Under the pieces are notes generated by a model, which was not told the DNA's origin, ran no database searches, and saw nothing but the letters and a program-made list of their open reading frames with translations. The position numbers and the translations under genes are program-made. Below are positions 1 through 10,321 of a stretch of DNA of 64,000 nucleotides, in pieces; the stretch's first letter is position 1, and the number at the start of each line of letters is the position of its first letter. The DNA is taken from positions 124,001 to 188,000 of the forward strand of contig JAMPIQ010000003.1 in the NCBI GenBank assembly GCA_024699855.1, given 5' to 3'. The DNA is from Aphelenchoides besseyi. Taxonomy: Eukaryota > Nematoda > Chromadorea > Rhabditida > Aphelenchoididae.

Positions 1-814
1 GCGAGCGACGTCGCGAATCTCCTCCACGTTCTCGCGATTCTCGTCCCGCTCGTGCATGTGATATTTGGAGATCGTGCATTGACCGACGTAGACTGATTGG
101 CCGGACAATGCGATGTGGCAGGCAGCAATCGGCGAGCCGTGGCTCACGATCAAAATGTTTCCTGAAGCAGCGAATCGACTCAAAAATTCGAGACGAAGAA
201 TTTACCGCTGTAGTTTTTGAGAATGTCTTCAATTGTTTTGGTGATACGACGTTGACAGCACATACTGGTCGTTTCTTTGTAGTGTTTGGTGTGAAAGTGA
301 TTGTAAGTGGGATCGATGCGTTTGAATTGAAGACTAAAGACTTAAATACGTCGATTGAACCAATCACTTACCTTAACTCTTGGATGGTCAAATGGCCGGG
401 AGTGGGTTGAGTGCAGTGCAACGATTCGCAGAAGCCGCTGAAAATCCATTGCATTGACGGGAATCCAAAACACAAACTCACGGCTCGACGTAGATCGGTG
501 GCAAACCGTTTGAGTAAGCGGCCGAGTTCTTCTCTTCAATTGCATCTAAAATCCCGGTGGCCGTTTGAATGGTGCGCGTGAAGGGCGAACAGAAAACGTG
601 ATCAATACGCTCCTTTTCCAAGGCCAATTGTGCACCAACTTCACGCGCCTGTCGATGTCCACGTTCACTAAAATGAAGATAAGGACGAGAAAAAGCACTT
701 TGATTCCCACGTAAGGACCGGATCGTCCCATGCACCTCGCGGCGCCGTCAAACGCCAGCGCGGATCGACGTTGTCCACACGTTCGCCGTGTCGAACGATC
801 CAAATCGAACGCAT
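1..814 (-). CDS. Histidine phosphatase (phosphoglycerate-mutase-like / UBASH3-like), 3' end cut by window
   Basis: The N-terminus starts MRSIWIVRHGERVDNVDP, which carries the RHGE catalytic motif of the histidine phosphatase superfamily; its His forms the phospho-enzyme. Further on come HVFCSPFTRTIQTA and, after three short introns, EPGFCESL and ILIVSHGSPIAA, which holds the second catalytic His. This order and spacing resemble the phosphatase domain of UBASH3/STS proteins and nematode phosphoglycerate-mutase-family proteins more than glycolytic mutases. Introns are about 40 nt (for example 676-718 and 433-476) with TTTCAG or TTTAG acceptors. The start is the first ATG directly before the RHG motif, leaving no room for UBA or SH3 domains, so this is a phosphatase-only protein. 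The reading frame is still open at base 1, so the C-terminus is missing. The substrate cannot be told from the sequence. Confidence 0.85.
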
Positions 815-1471
815 TTTTGTGTTGTCAGTCATTCTCAAGGATTAGTAATTCCGACAGAAAATGAGAGCCGACCAGCAGAAGTGGACGACGAGAACGAAAC
901 TGAAATTTCGAGATCATCGAATTCATCACACGCAATTTTGTATCAGATTTCGAGACGCGATAACCCAAATCGGCGCATTGAGACGCGAAAAAAAGACGGA
1001 ATTCCATTAGACTGTTCTTCGAAGCAAACTTTGGGACTTTTTTCGCTCTTCGTCCTCGTTCTTTGAAGTTTGTGCGTGAAAAAGTGTCGGGGTTTTTCGA
1101 TGCGTCTGGACCAAAAAAGCGTGTGCTGTTCGAGACGGTCGAAGCGAAAAAATCGCCACACATCGCGCGTGATGCGGTTAGGAAAAAAGATCTCCATGCC
1201 AACGTAAAATGACTTCGAATTCACAATCATCACTTTCCACGCCAGACGTCCGCGGAGAATTGACGCAAAAACGACAGGTGCAAAAGCGCCGATCTTTTTC
1301 CTTCGAGTGTCCGATGAACGTGAGCGAGCAAAAAGCGAACTTCTGCAGTTCATTGGAAACTGCGTGCGTGAGTTTCTGACAGACGTGAGTGTTCGAAAGA
1401 AAGCGCGTTCTTGTAATCACTTGACGTGTGCGAATGAGCGCAAGAGATCAAAGTTGATTGTTTGTTTTCAG
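815..1471. other. Divergent intergenic region, possibly with unresolved N-terminal exons of TFIIF alpha
   Basis: This stretch lies between the divergent phosphatase and TFIIF alpha genes. Two plus-strand open segments look exon-like: about 1063-1203, ending at a GTAAAATG donor, and 1246-1384, ending at GTGAGT. I could not join them in frame to the recognised TFIIF alpha exons, and neither translates to the conserved N-terminal dimerisation domain of that protein. Confidence 0.3.
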
Positions 1472-2216
1472 TCGTGAAGAAATCACCGTCGATGAGAAGA
1501 TCGATCGTGACATGGTGGGCGTTGGCGAAGAGGCGGGAATGAACGACGAGAGCGAAGACGACGAAGAGGAGGAAGAAGATGGGAAGAAGAAGCTTTGTAA
1601 GTTCATGTCTTGTAACTTCTATGTTTTAACTCGCGATTTGCAGTAAAACGTCTGAAACAAAGCGAACAAGCGAACGAGAATGATGAGGACGAGAAGAAGC
1701 TTCGTTTGCTTGATCAGGTCGAACAGGAGAAAGAATCCTCGGGCTCCGAATCCGACGATCCCGACAATCCACGCTCCAAAACTTCTGTTCTGTTCATGCA
1801 GGTCAGTTCCTAATCCGTCGACTTGGACTTCGATTTTCAGTTGAAAGATCGAAAACGAGCGTTAGAGTTGGACAACGAAGCTGGTGGATCGGAGCCGAAG
1901 AAGAGGTGAGTGAACGTCGACTTCACGCAATCATACAGTTTTTAGTCGTGACTCTACGCCCGCAGTCAACGAGCCATCAACCATCAGTTCGCCACAACAA
2001 GACGGTTTGGATGAAGCGACAGTTCGCCGTTTGCTCACCAAACGACCACACACGACAAAAGAACTTTTGAACAAACTTCGACCGTTGGCCACCGACCTTT
2101 CGAAGAATCAAATTGTTGCGAGATTGGCCGAAATTCTTCGCCAAATTCAACCGCATCAATTCAGACGTCTAGTCGCTAAGAAGCAAGTACTTTTCTTCTC
2201 AATGGAGCAAAAATGA
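1472..2216 (+). CDS. GTF2F1: General transcription factor IIF alpha subunit (RAP74), C-terminal part
   Basis: Four exons (1472-1596, 1644-1801, 1841-1905, 1945-2216) join in frame through introns of about 40 nt. The N-terminal part of the model is highly acidic (runs of D and E), then comes a segment ending SVLFMQ that matches the SALFM stretch of metazoan RAP74. The C-terminus, LDEATVRRLLTKRPHTTKEL to the end, matches the winged-helix domain of TFIIF alpha, which contacts RNA polymerase II and FCP1. TFIIF escorts polymerase II into the preinitiation complex and supports elongation. The N-terminal dimerisation domain that pairs with TFIIF beta was not found. It may lie in poorly readable exons upstream, or this may be a truncated copy. 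An AATAAA lies just after the stop. Confidence 0.82.
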
Positions 2217-2572
2217 TTTCTTTTTTCCGACTTCAATAAACTTGTATGACCCTATGATTGTTGGTAGTTTTGATGAGCTGCAACGAAGTCACTCAATGGA
2301 TTTGTGACTCAAAAGCTCAACGTTTTCCACAGATCTTGATCGAATTTCGTTGTTAATCCAATGAGTGGCTTATTAAAAGATCGCTAACAATTCGAAATCA
2401 ATTGCAGCTCAAATTGATGCTCACTAGAAAGATAGTGAGTGAGCTACACACGAAAACAACTCGACGGTTTGCGATCACTTTTTTCGCCGTTTCGTTCGGC
2501 GGTCCGAATTGAACTAGCAAAGGATCCGAACTGTCGAACGATCTTCCCAATTTCGTTTTTTCAGATCTCTCA
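2217..2572. other. Short intergenic region
   Basis: Contains the polyadenylation signal of TFIIF alpha (AATAAA near 2237). A TTTTTTCAG acceptor just upstream of the next start codon could be a 5'-UTR intron or trans-splice site. No other feature seen. Confidence 0.4.
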
Positions 2573-3304
2573 ATGGCCGCTTGTGAACATGCTCAATCGC
2601 TCAAAGTCGTCAAGTCGTGGTATGTTTCTGAGACAAAAACGTTCTGGAAAACGGATGGCGAAGAGAAGATCAGTCCCAAGTCAGTGATGATGGTCGGTCC
2701 TTACTTCTTTCATTTCTCGTGGAAATCCTGTGGTAACTCTTCGCAGGCGCAGGTTTATCTCAACTGCACTGGAGCCGAGAAATACGAAGATTTCGATTGC
2801 TATCTTTGGGGTGTGCAAAGCGACAAACGTATTGGTGGGGCGGAAAGTACGTTCGTTTACCAGATGTTCTAAACGTCAATTTCAGCCGAACCCGTTGCAC
2901 TCAGTAAAGGATGGACGATGTATCATCGAACAGATCCGTTCACCATTCACGGCAAAGTCCTTTTCAAGGGTCCATGTCCGGAATGTGCGAAAAATCGAAG
3001 CGGTATGAAACGAAAGGTAAGTTCCAAAAGAAAGAATTTTGTCCAATGGCTTTCAGAGCGATGGCGATCAGTATAAAACCGAGTTGGAACTTTGTCGAAC
3101 AAAACAGGATCTCAATCGTTGGCGAGCCAGAGCTCAACAAGCGGAACAGCAATTGCGAGTGCAAGTTGAGAGGAACAAAAGATTTAAGAATCAAGTAAGT
3201 GAATAAAGACGGCTTTAAAGCAACAAATCGTTCTTCAGATTTTGGAGCTTGTTGCTCAAATGAACGATGTGAATTCCGATTTGATTAAGACAAAACGCAT
3301 TTAG
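2573..3304 (+). CDS. MATH-like domain plus coiled-coil protein
   Basis: Four exons give about 200 residues. Residues 1-130 include VKSWYVSETKTFW, YFFHFSWKSCG, AQVYLNCTG and KGWTMYHRTDPFTIHGKVLF. This pattern of spaced aromatic strands resembles the MATH/TRAF-like beta-sandwich that is greatly expanded in nematodes. A CPEC pair follows. The last 65 residues (TELELCRTKQDLNRWRARAQ onward) are heptad-like and charged, a probable coiled coil. There is no BTB or RING partner domain. Introns lie at about 2849-2885, 3016-3056 and 3194-3238, each with consensus signals. The start is the ATG nine bases after a TTTTTTCAG acceptor, compatible with trans-splicing. AATAAA follows at about 3343. The family assignment rests on pattern only; partner and role are unknown. 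Confidence 0.6.
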
Positions 3305-3426
3305 TCGAAGTTATTGTTTTAGTGCTCGTCTTTATTGTACTAATAAAATGCGGTAATAATTCGCTTGTCAAGCACAAATCTCTTCGAGTAAGCTTCTTAG
3401 GAAACCATTGAATCTAATTGCTGTTG

Positions 3427-4507
3427 TTAGTCGGAATTTACTGGATGCACTCGTAGAATCGAGTTGGTGAAACAACGACGAAAAGCTGTGACCATGAAGA
3501 TCGTGAACGTTGCATTGACCAATGGCAAGAAGGTTGAAGGCAATAAGATGCTCTCGGACTCGGAATACAAACCAAAAACCATGTGAATCATAACCCACGC
3601 CACCGGGCCGATTCCATAAATAACTCCGGCAAAAGCTGAAAGTTCAATTCTCAATCAACCGCTCAAGAACCCACTTTGCAGTAGAAGACAGCGAGTAAAC
3701 TGCGTCTGGTGTCGTTGGGTTTTGTTCGAACAAATCGCCGCCCTTCGTGACGTTTGATAACACTTGAAAACGTAAATAATCACGAGAACAAATGAAATGG
3801 TTAAGACAATATGAATTAGAACCATGAAAAGAATGGTGGACAAATCGTTCTAAAAACCGGTTCAGCAAACTGAAACTTTCGGCCTACTGAATCCGAAGCA
3901 TAAATCTCCTTTTCTAATTGTTCCATTCGTGTTCCAATCAAACCGTTTGCCAGGTATTCGATTGGTTTCTGTTTCACTTCGTAAACTCCAACTCCACACG
4001 GCAGTGCACTGATCAACGCCGCTAACCAAGCAATTAATAGATTGCGAATGAGGGTTGTACCATCAGGTTTTCTAGAACTGAAATACAAGAATAAGCTGAG
4101 ATCAACAAAATACCCGATTAAGACCGTGAAACGATAATGAAACAACACGGGAATCGTAGTTATTGTGTTAACGAAGAAGAACATGTGAACGGTGCAAGAG
4201 ACTGCAACCCAATTCGTATCGTTGAGTAAACGCTTTAGTCCAAACGACATCCGAAAAGTGAATCCGTTTTTCACGACCAACGACTACAAACATTTTTAGG
4301 GCGTGTATTCAACATTGTAACTCACGTGTTGAGTGAAAAGTTGTTCAATTGCGAAGCACAGATCGGTAAGAACCTTGACACCAACAAGTCTTTGGTAGTG
4401 CTTGAGATACTTTTGTTTCGTAATTTAAACAAAAGTAGCATTAACAACAAGTTAGTCAAGATTCCAAACGTGATCGCAACTCTTTCGATTAATACAACAA
4501 ACGACAT
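3427..4507 (-). pseudogene. Nematode-type 7TM chemoreceptor (GPCR) with a frameshift in exon 1
   Basis: Successive hydrophobic segments fit a serpentine receptor. TM1 is near IERVAITFGILTNLLLMLLL, followed by VLTDLCFAIEQLFTQH, HMFFFVNTITTIPVLFHYRF, LLIAWLAALISALPCGVGVY, ILFMVLIHIVLTISFVLVII and FAGVIYGIGPVAWVMIHMVF, with a C-terminal TM7. Three introns join cleanly, including a 38-nt one (GTAGGC to TTTTTAG) between ASDS and NDLST. Within exon 1, TM1 reads in one frame, but ITKQKYLKHYQRLVG and all later sequence read in another, and no intron separates them. The slip falls near a T-rich run at about 4430-4440. It is either a one- or two-base indel that disables the gene or a sequencing/assembly error. 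Ligand unknown. Confidence 0.65.
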
Positions 4508-4726
4508 TTTTGTGTCGAACTGAAGTTCAAAAATTCTGAGTTCTTATGTTCTCGGTTAAAATTCATTTGGACTGCGAATTGAGAGCCAAATCTAATCACG
4601 ACTTTACTCGATTAGCATTCTGTGAAATTTCTAAAACGGCCAATGACGCAATAATTGATCGAACATTGTACCTTTAGACAGTTTTATAATGAGTGAGTTT
4701 GCTTCATAGACGAAAGACTCAAGTGT

Positions 4727-5092
4727 TTAACATAATTCCAATTGCTTGCCTGTATCTCGTTGTTTTTGTTTGAGCGAAACCGAACGCAGTTTCCAGTCAT
4801 TTTTTGCAGCAGTCGACCTTTTTGATCGAACTTCTTCGGCGGTGAACTTCGATTTCCATTTGCCGTTTATTTTTCTCAGCAGTTGAGAGACGAGTTTTTT
4901 TGCATTTCCAGAAGTGGCGAAGTTATGAATGAGTATCAGTTCAAATGCACATTGAGTGCTTTTATCAGTTGTGAATGTTGCAAAAATGCCATGATTGCTT
5001 TCTATTGTTTTGCTGTTACAGAAGCAGTTATTGTCTCGCCTGAATCGTCGTCCGCGCACAAGAAGATCTTAGACTCGATTGAAAGCAAATAA
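4727..5092. other. Ambiguous small ORFs on opposite strands
   Basis: The minus strand has a 110-residue basic ORF (4727-5059, with KSKFTAEEVRSKRSTAAKND). The plus strand has an overlapping ORF ending VIVSPESSSAHKKILDSIES (to 5092), preceded by a TTTCCAG acceptor at about 4911. Both look slightly protein-like but neither matches a known family. At most one is likely to be real. Confidence 0.25.
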
Positions 5093-6169
5093 TATTAGAA
5101 CACTAATCTAAACTAAGTCAATACAATTACTATACAATGCTTAAATTGAGTTGTAATACCAAGATAACATAAGAGCTTCGTGGAATAGAAGCCAACAAAA
5201 CAACCTAAACTTGTTATTTCACTAACGTCAACCAATCGTTCAGTTCAATAAGTATAAGACCTTACAACTAACTTCAATATTACCGCGTATTATTGATAAT
5301 TTAGAAAAACAAGAAAACTCGAGACATAAATTTAATTGAAATTAAGTGTCAAAAAATTTAGAAGTTAATTAAAATCAAACGCACGGGACGTAGTGCTTAC
5401 AACAACTGGTTCCTGCAACCTCTTCTAACATAACCTACTGATGCATATTATCAAAAACTGGATGCAAGACTGAACTTTTCCACCATCCAACAAGGTCGTA
5501 AGACCAATAAGACACGCCGAAAAATGGAACAAACTAAATCCACAATCTTTAGCGATTATTTTATTGACCCTAAAATTGTCGCAACCGCGAAAAGAATCAA
5601 TAACTTTCCTCGCCTTTTTCTTCGCGGCACCTTCCGATTTAGGCCCTTTGCACTCGTTTCTCTCATCTCTGAGGGCACCGCGTCGATCAGACTTTTCTGT
5701 TGTTGTTGTCTTTACTTAATCCCTGTCTAATAAATTGTTGTTATTCTCCTACGACGATCAAGACAAAACAACTCAACGGAGTTCCAAGATCTTATAAATA
5801 TCGTTCAGATGAATACTTTGATTTTAACTTAATTACGAACAACATACTACGAAAGATCGGAAGCAGAGGACCGCTAAAGATTATTCAAACGGAAACAAAT
5901 TCTGGCTAACGAGGCACAGCGAAACTTTAATTGCCGTTCTTACTGCAAAGTCGTGAATTGATCTGTAACAGCATTACACTGGATCTTCAATGACGATTAA
6001 AACCAGGAATGCACGAGTCCGACGGTATAAGTACTTCATGTAGAAACATACTTCTAACTATTCTGAATGAGCACGAAGTTGAATTTTGTTCCACCAAATA
6101 AGCCACAAGTTTAGTGCTCTTTAGAAACACTTTTAAACGCCTTCCAACACGGAATTCTATTTGCACATA
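5093..6169. other. AT-rich intergenic DNA
   Basis: No gene recognised. A segment around 5640-5770 with CTAATAAATTG and a GACAAAACA end resembles the R-U5 part of an LTR. No matching start or target-site duplication was found. Confidence 0.3.
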
Positions 6170-7520
6170 CACTGGCCGACAAAAGTATCTGACCAGTTTG
6201 TTTCATCCACTTTTTCGTCCGTTTAATTATTAAATGGTATGTTTTTTTTGACTGAAATAGTAAATTTGAGTCTTATAGAAGCTTTCTAATGAAGAACGGC
6301 AAAAAATCCATCAACTTTTTGTTGATGGAAGAAATATTTCACAAATTGCTCGCGAAACTTATCGCAGTCGTTTGACAGTTCGTATGGTGGTCAATAACCA
6401 AGATTACAAAGCCGGGAAGAAGATGGGAAGACCGAAGAAATTGAATCGACATCATATTCTATAGATGAAACGATGTGTACGCAATGAAATCTCTCAAAAT
6501 CATTTAGTCAACAGTCGAAACATCAAAGAGAATTTGAATTTACCGGCGACTCTTCGCACCATTCAACGGGATATGGCTAAAATTAACTTCCAATACAAGT
6601 CAATCAAACAGTCTCTTCCACTGTCAAAGCAACACAAAGCCGCTAGACTCAAATTTGCCAAAGACCATATCCGAAAACAAACAGATTGGAAGTTGGTTAT
6701 ATTTTCTGACAAAAAACGTTTCAAACGAGATGGTCCTAATGGAGTATCGAGTTATGTGGACGCTAGTAACCCCTTAAATACGATTGCACCATTGCGTATA
6801 AAGCGCCAAATGGGAGGTGGTGGATTGATGGTACTTGGTGCGTTAGCAAGCACTGGCAAGGTCCGTTTATAACTTCTTAACCGTTTAAAACATTTTTATT
6901 GTTTCAGATAAAATTAATACGATTGACTGGCAGATACAACTCTTAAGCCTATTTGCAAGATCTTCAAAACGAGTTGTTGCCGTGGTGTGAAAGACAATTT
7001 TGTCGAAAAGAATGGGTTTGGCAACAAGACAATTCATCAGTGCACACGGCCAAAATCGTCACCAACTACTTAAATCGAATTCGTCAGTTAAAATGACCTG
7101 CCAGATCGCCAGATTTGTCAATTATTGAGAACATTTGGCATCTTTTGGAGATAGAAGTTTACAAAAATGGCCAGTTCGCTAAAGATGATGTTTTGTGGCA
7201 AGAAATTAAAAAGGCAGCAGAAAAAATCAATCCAGATGTCGTAAATAGCCTCTTCAATTCAATTCCCGGTCGTTTGTTAAAGGTTGTTGAAAAAAACGGG
7301 AACTGTATTGAATAAAAATAAATAATTTTAAGTGGTCAGATACTTTTGACATACGAGTTTTTGATCTTCTTGCCATAACTATTTTATTAGTTGTCCAATT
7401 TGACTGATTTTTGGAACAAACACTAACCTGTTATTGACTAATAATTCATGTTAGTTTCAAGAAAATCGGATGATTGCTTCATAGTAAACTGCGTTGGTCA
7501 GATACTTTTGTCGGGCAGTG
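6170..7520 (+). mobile_element. Tc1-like DNA transposon, decayed
   Basis: Terminal inverted repeats of 26 bp begin CACTGGCCGACAAAAGTATC on the left and CACTGCCCGACAAAAGTATC on the right (reverse complement), differing at one base. They are flanked by TA on both sides (6168-6169, 7521-7522), the target-site duplication of the Tc1/mariner superfamily. The sequence TGGTCAGATACTTTTG recurs internally at about 7333-7350, so the right end carries a subterminal copy of the terminal repeat. The body holds a broken transposase. Confidence 0.9.
6279..7315 (+). pseudogene. Tc1-like transposase pseudogene
   Basis: The N-terminal helix-turn-helix region reads KLSNEERQKIHQLFVDGRNI and contains MGRPKK, a Tc1-type AT-hook-like linker. 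An in-frame TAG at about 6462 follows. The DDE catalytic residues remain recognisable: VIFSDKKRF (first Asp), WQQDNSSVHTAK (second Asp) and SIIENIWHLL (Glu). The Asp-Glu spacing is close to the DD34E of the Tc1 family. Besides the stop, there are frame changes near 6870-6950 and about 7095. The protein cannot be made intact, so the element is non-autonomous now. Confidence 0.85.
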
Positions 7521-8744
7521 TATGTATTGTATCCGTTGAGTTTGGAAATGAAATTGTCAAATTGGAACACTTTCAACTAACAAAAAAAATTTGTGTAAGG
7601 TTTAGCGAATTCACTGAAAGTTTCCATTTGAATCAAACATACTCGTCAACAACATAAGCTCAAAACAGGACTATTGAGATCGACAGCCCGCCCATTACAA
7701 ACAGCGAGGTGTCGATCACACCTTTTCTCCCATTTTTTCTTCTTCTCATACCCCAACCACTAAACAGTCGATCTTTCTTGTTTTCCTCTTTGTCCAATAA
7801 ATTCTAGTTGTCTGGTTTATTGCGGATATCGGAATTTAAAAGACCAAAGTGTTATCTGGAACGGAAATGCTCTTTGTTCTGCAATGTTAATTTTATCGGA
7901 AGATGATTAGCAAGAGAATTTGATATCTTGACAGGAAACAGATCGAAGCAGGAAATTTTACCGCCAAGTACTATGGCCTTCAAGGTCAGCGGCGGAATTA
8001 CCTGTTAAAGGACCTTTTCTACGTGCAAAATTGTCCAGTGCATAAAACATCTATTATTGTACGCTTCCTACCTCTGCTCTTGATATCACAAATAGTACCG
8101 ACAGTATGAATGTTTACCATAACTTTTAAGCTATTCTTTTGGCAGATTGCAGACTTGAATACCGTCAAAACTTACATAAAAGTATTTCGCATGTTCAAAA
8201 AAACTTTGCTTCTTTCAATTTAATCCTTATTACCGATGATTATAAACTTTGAGGTAATAAAGTGTTTTGCCATTTTAACACCTCTAAGCGATTGTTTGAG
8301 AAGATGAGTTTTTCTTTAACGGTTTGAACTAAAAGAGTTTGATGCTGTTCATACGAAGTATTTAAAACAAATAAACTTCCCCTAGACATGTTAATAACTT
8401 GGCGGCAAAACGGTCGGCCACGAAATGTCATGTACCGGAAATAAATTAATCTTGCAGACATGTAGCTTCAATACGATATTCGTTCAATATTTGTAATTTT
8501 ACGCGAACTAACTTTAGAACATGTTAGCCACCTAAGCATTTAATTCCAAACTATTTGTAAATATCTTTCCAATTCTACGGAATTATAAAAACTAACGTTT
8601 AGAATAAGATGCTGTAGTCTGCAGTGAAGATTTCGATAAGAAACGTGAGAACTTTAAAGTGAAATATGTGTTGTCGAAATACTCAAAGATAATAGACGCT
8701 GTTGCGGAAATGAACAATAAAAATTGAATGACTAGTTTGAAGGA
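7521..8744. other. Intergenic, no gene recognised
   Basis: A C/T-rich stretch at about 7715-7800 followed by CCAATAAATTC is weakly LTR-like. Otherwise the DNA is AT-rich with only short open frames. Confidence 0.3.
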
Positions 8745-10321
8745 TTAATCGGATTTGAATCCACTGCGATGAGCCATCACAGCCATAATAGCCATAAAGA
8801 AACGAGCGAACCACGTATCGTATTTCCTCTTCGGATTGTAATTGAAAGGTTTGTCGAAAGGCACCTTGGAGAAGAATTCCGATTTCATCGACGAAATCAA
8901 ATGCCATGAAAGACCATATCGAAAGTTTTGAGCCTCTTTGTCGTTGCTGAAGTCAGTTACACCATAACAAGGATCGTCAAAGCTTTGCGTCCATTTGGTG
9001 GCTCCCAATTGACGCATTTGAGTTTGAGCCAAAATCATTCCGTTGCCGAAGTCCTGATCGAAATGGTTGTAAACGGCGCTCTTCACTCGACCCTCCAGAA
9101 TCTTCTTCGGAAAATCTGAAAGCACAGAAGTTACTCTCATCTTTCAACCATTTAACTACCTGGTTCAGCGGCTGCCGGTCTTGCAATTCCAATTCCGTCT
9201 ACTTCTTTTCGTTCGATCGCCTTCGCCATCGCCGGAACAGTTCGGAATCCACCGGTGAGATACAAAACGGTCTTCGTGAGTACGGGCTTGACTGCCGACG
9301 AACATTCGATAAAGAAGGCTTCTCGTCTCTTGGTTGTCTCCTTCTTGTGAATCAACTGAAAGTTCTCGTACGAACCGCCACTCAATTCAATGAAGTCGAA
9401 GCCGATTTCTTCGAAGCGACGAGCCAAAAACTGAACATCGTCCAGTTTGCCCATCTCGGCATCCGCGGAGTTCATTTTGATTCCGATCACGAACTTGCTC
9501 TCCGGCGGAAGCTCTTTCCTAAACAAGCGATTGAGTATTCTAATCGCTTGAACTAACCGTATAGCTCGATAGATCTCTTCAACGATTCGAACTCGATTCT
9601 GAACTGAGCCTCCGTATTCATCAGTTCGATCGTTGATTTTGGCCGAGAGGAACTGGGTGAGTAAGTAGCCATGAGCTCCGTGCAATTCAATTCCATCGAA
9701 ACCGGCAGCTTGTAACTCTTTGGCAGCATAAACAAAACGATCCACCACTTCCGTTTGTATTTCTTGTATAGTCAATGGTTTCGGTTTTCCATAGGCAGTT
9801 CGAACGATTCGACAGCCTAGCGCCGTTGAAGAATATGGTGTGGGATTGATTGTGACTGGTGTTTGTCTTCCGGCATGTCCCAATTGAACGATCGCCAACG
9901 CACCATCAGATTTCATTGCGTTTGATAATTCAACCAATTTCGCTCTTTTCTCCTTCGATTCGGTTTCTTTGCTCACAATCACATTTCCAGCAGCTTCCAA
10001 ATGACGATCATCGATAATCACATTTCCTGTCAAGATCATTCCAAAGCCTCCGTGTCCCCATTTTTGATACAAATTGATCAGCGACTGGTACGGCACTCCA
10101 TGATTGTGCAGTTGATTCGGTGTGAAGGTGGCTTGTTGTTCGCTCAAAGATGCCTAAAGACTACTCAAATCGAAAACCTCGAATAGTTGACTGACCTTAA
10201 AGAAGCGATTCTTGACTTTCAGGCCAGTGGTCGGCAATCGCAACGGTTGAGCCAAAAGCTGAAGGTTGTAGGAATCTGAGGACTCCTGAAGTTCGCTTCG
10301 TCGCGCAAATTGAACGCTCAT
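8745..10321 (-). CDS. NADH:flavin oxidoreductase / old yellow enzyme family, copy 1
   Basis: The gene has four exons. Exon 1 is MSVQFARRSELQES to KVKNRFFK, then come introns at about 10149-10193, 9516-9555 and 9118-9161. The barrel carries the FMN-binding and active-site features of the old yellow enzyme family (YqjM/nematode type): KNRFFKA near the start, NVIIDDRHLEAAGN, AIVQLGHAGRQTP, FDGIELHGAHGYLLTQFLS, NDRTDEYGGSVQNR, FIELSGGSYE and VLYLTGGF. It should reduce activated alkenes or a related substrate using FMN and NAD(P)H in the cytosol; the real substrate is unknown. The C-terminus ends in a hydrophobic stretch, FARFFMAIMAVMAHRSGF, possibly a membrane anchor. The central 983 bp is identical, wherever compared, to the paralogue at 56571-58132, while both ends differ. 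Confidence 0.9.
9049..10031 (-). repeat. Gene-conversion tract, copy 1
   Basis: This 983-bp block matches 56858-57840 in reverse orientation. It includes two introns, which would not be held identical by protein selection. The block is bounded by a single-base difference at 10032 and by immediate divergence beyond 9049. Confidence 0.88.

Noticed and set aside
943..1353. 136-codon minus-strand ORF opposite the TFIIF alpha 5' region
   Set aside because: Overlaps exon-like plus-strand segments and reads as a reverse shadow, with no family match.
5524..5909. Two consecutive plus-strand ORFs
   Set aside because: No family match; the region looks more like LTR-derived sequence with a polyA signal.
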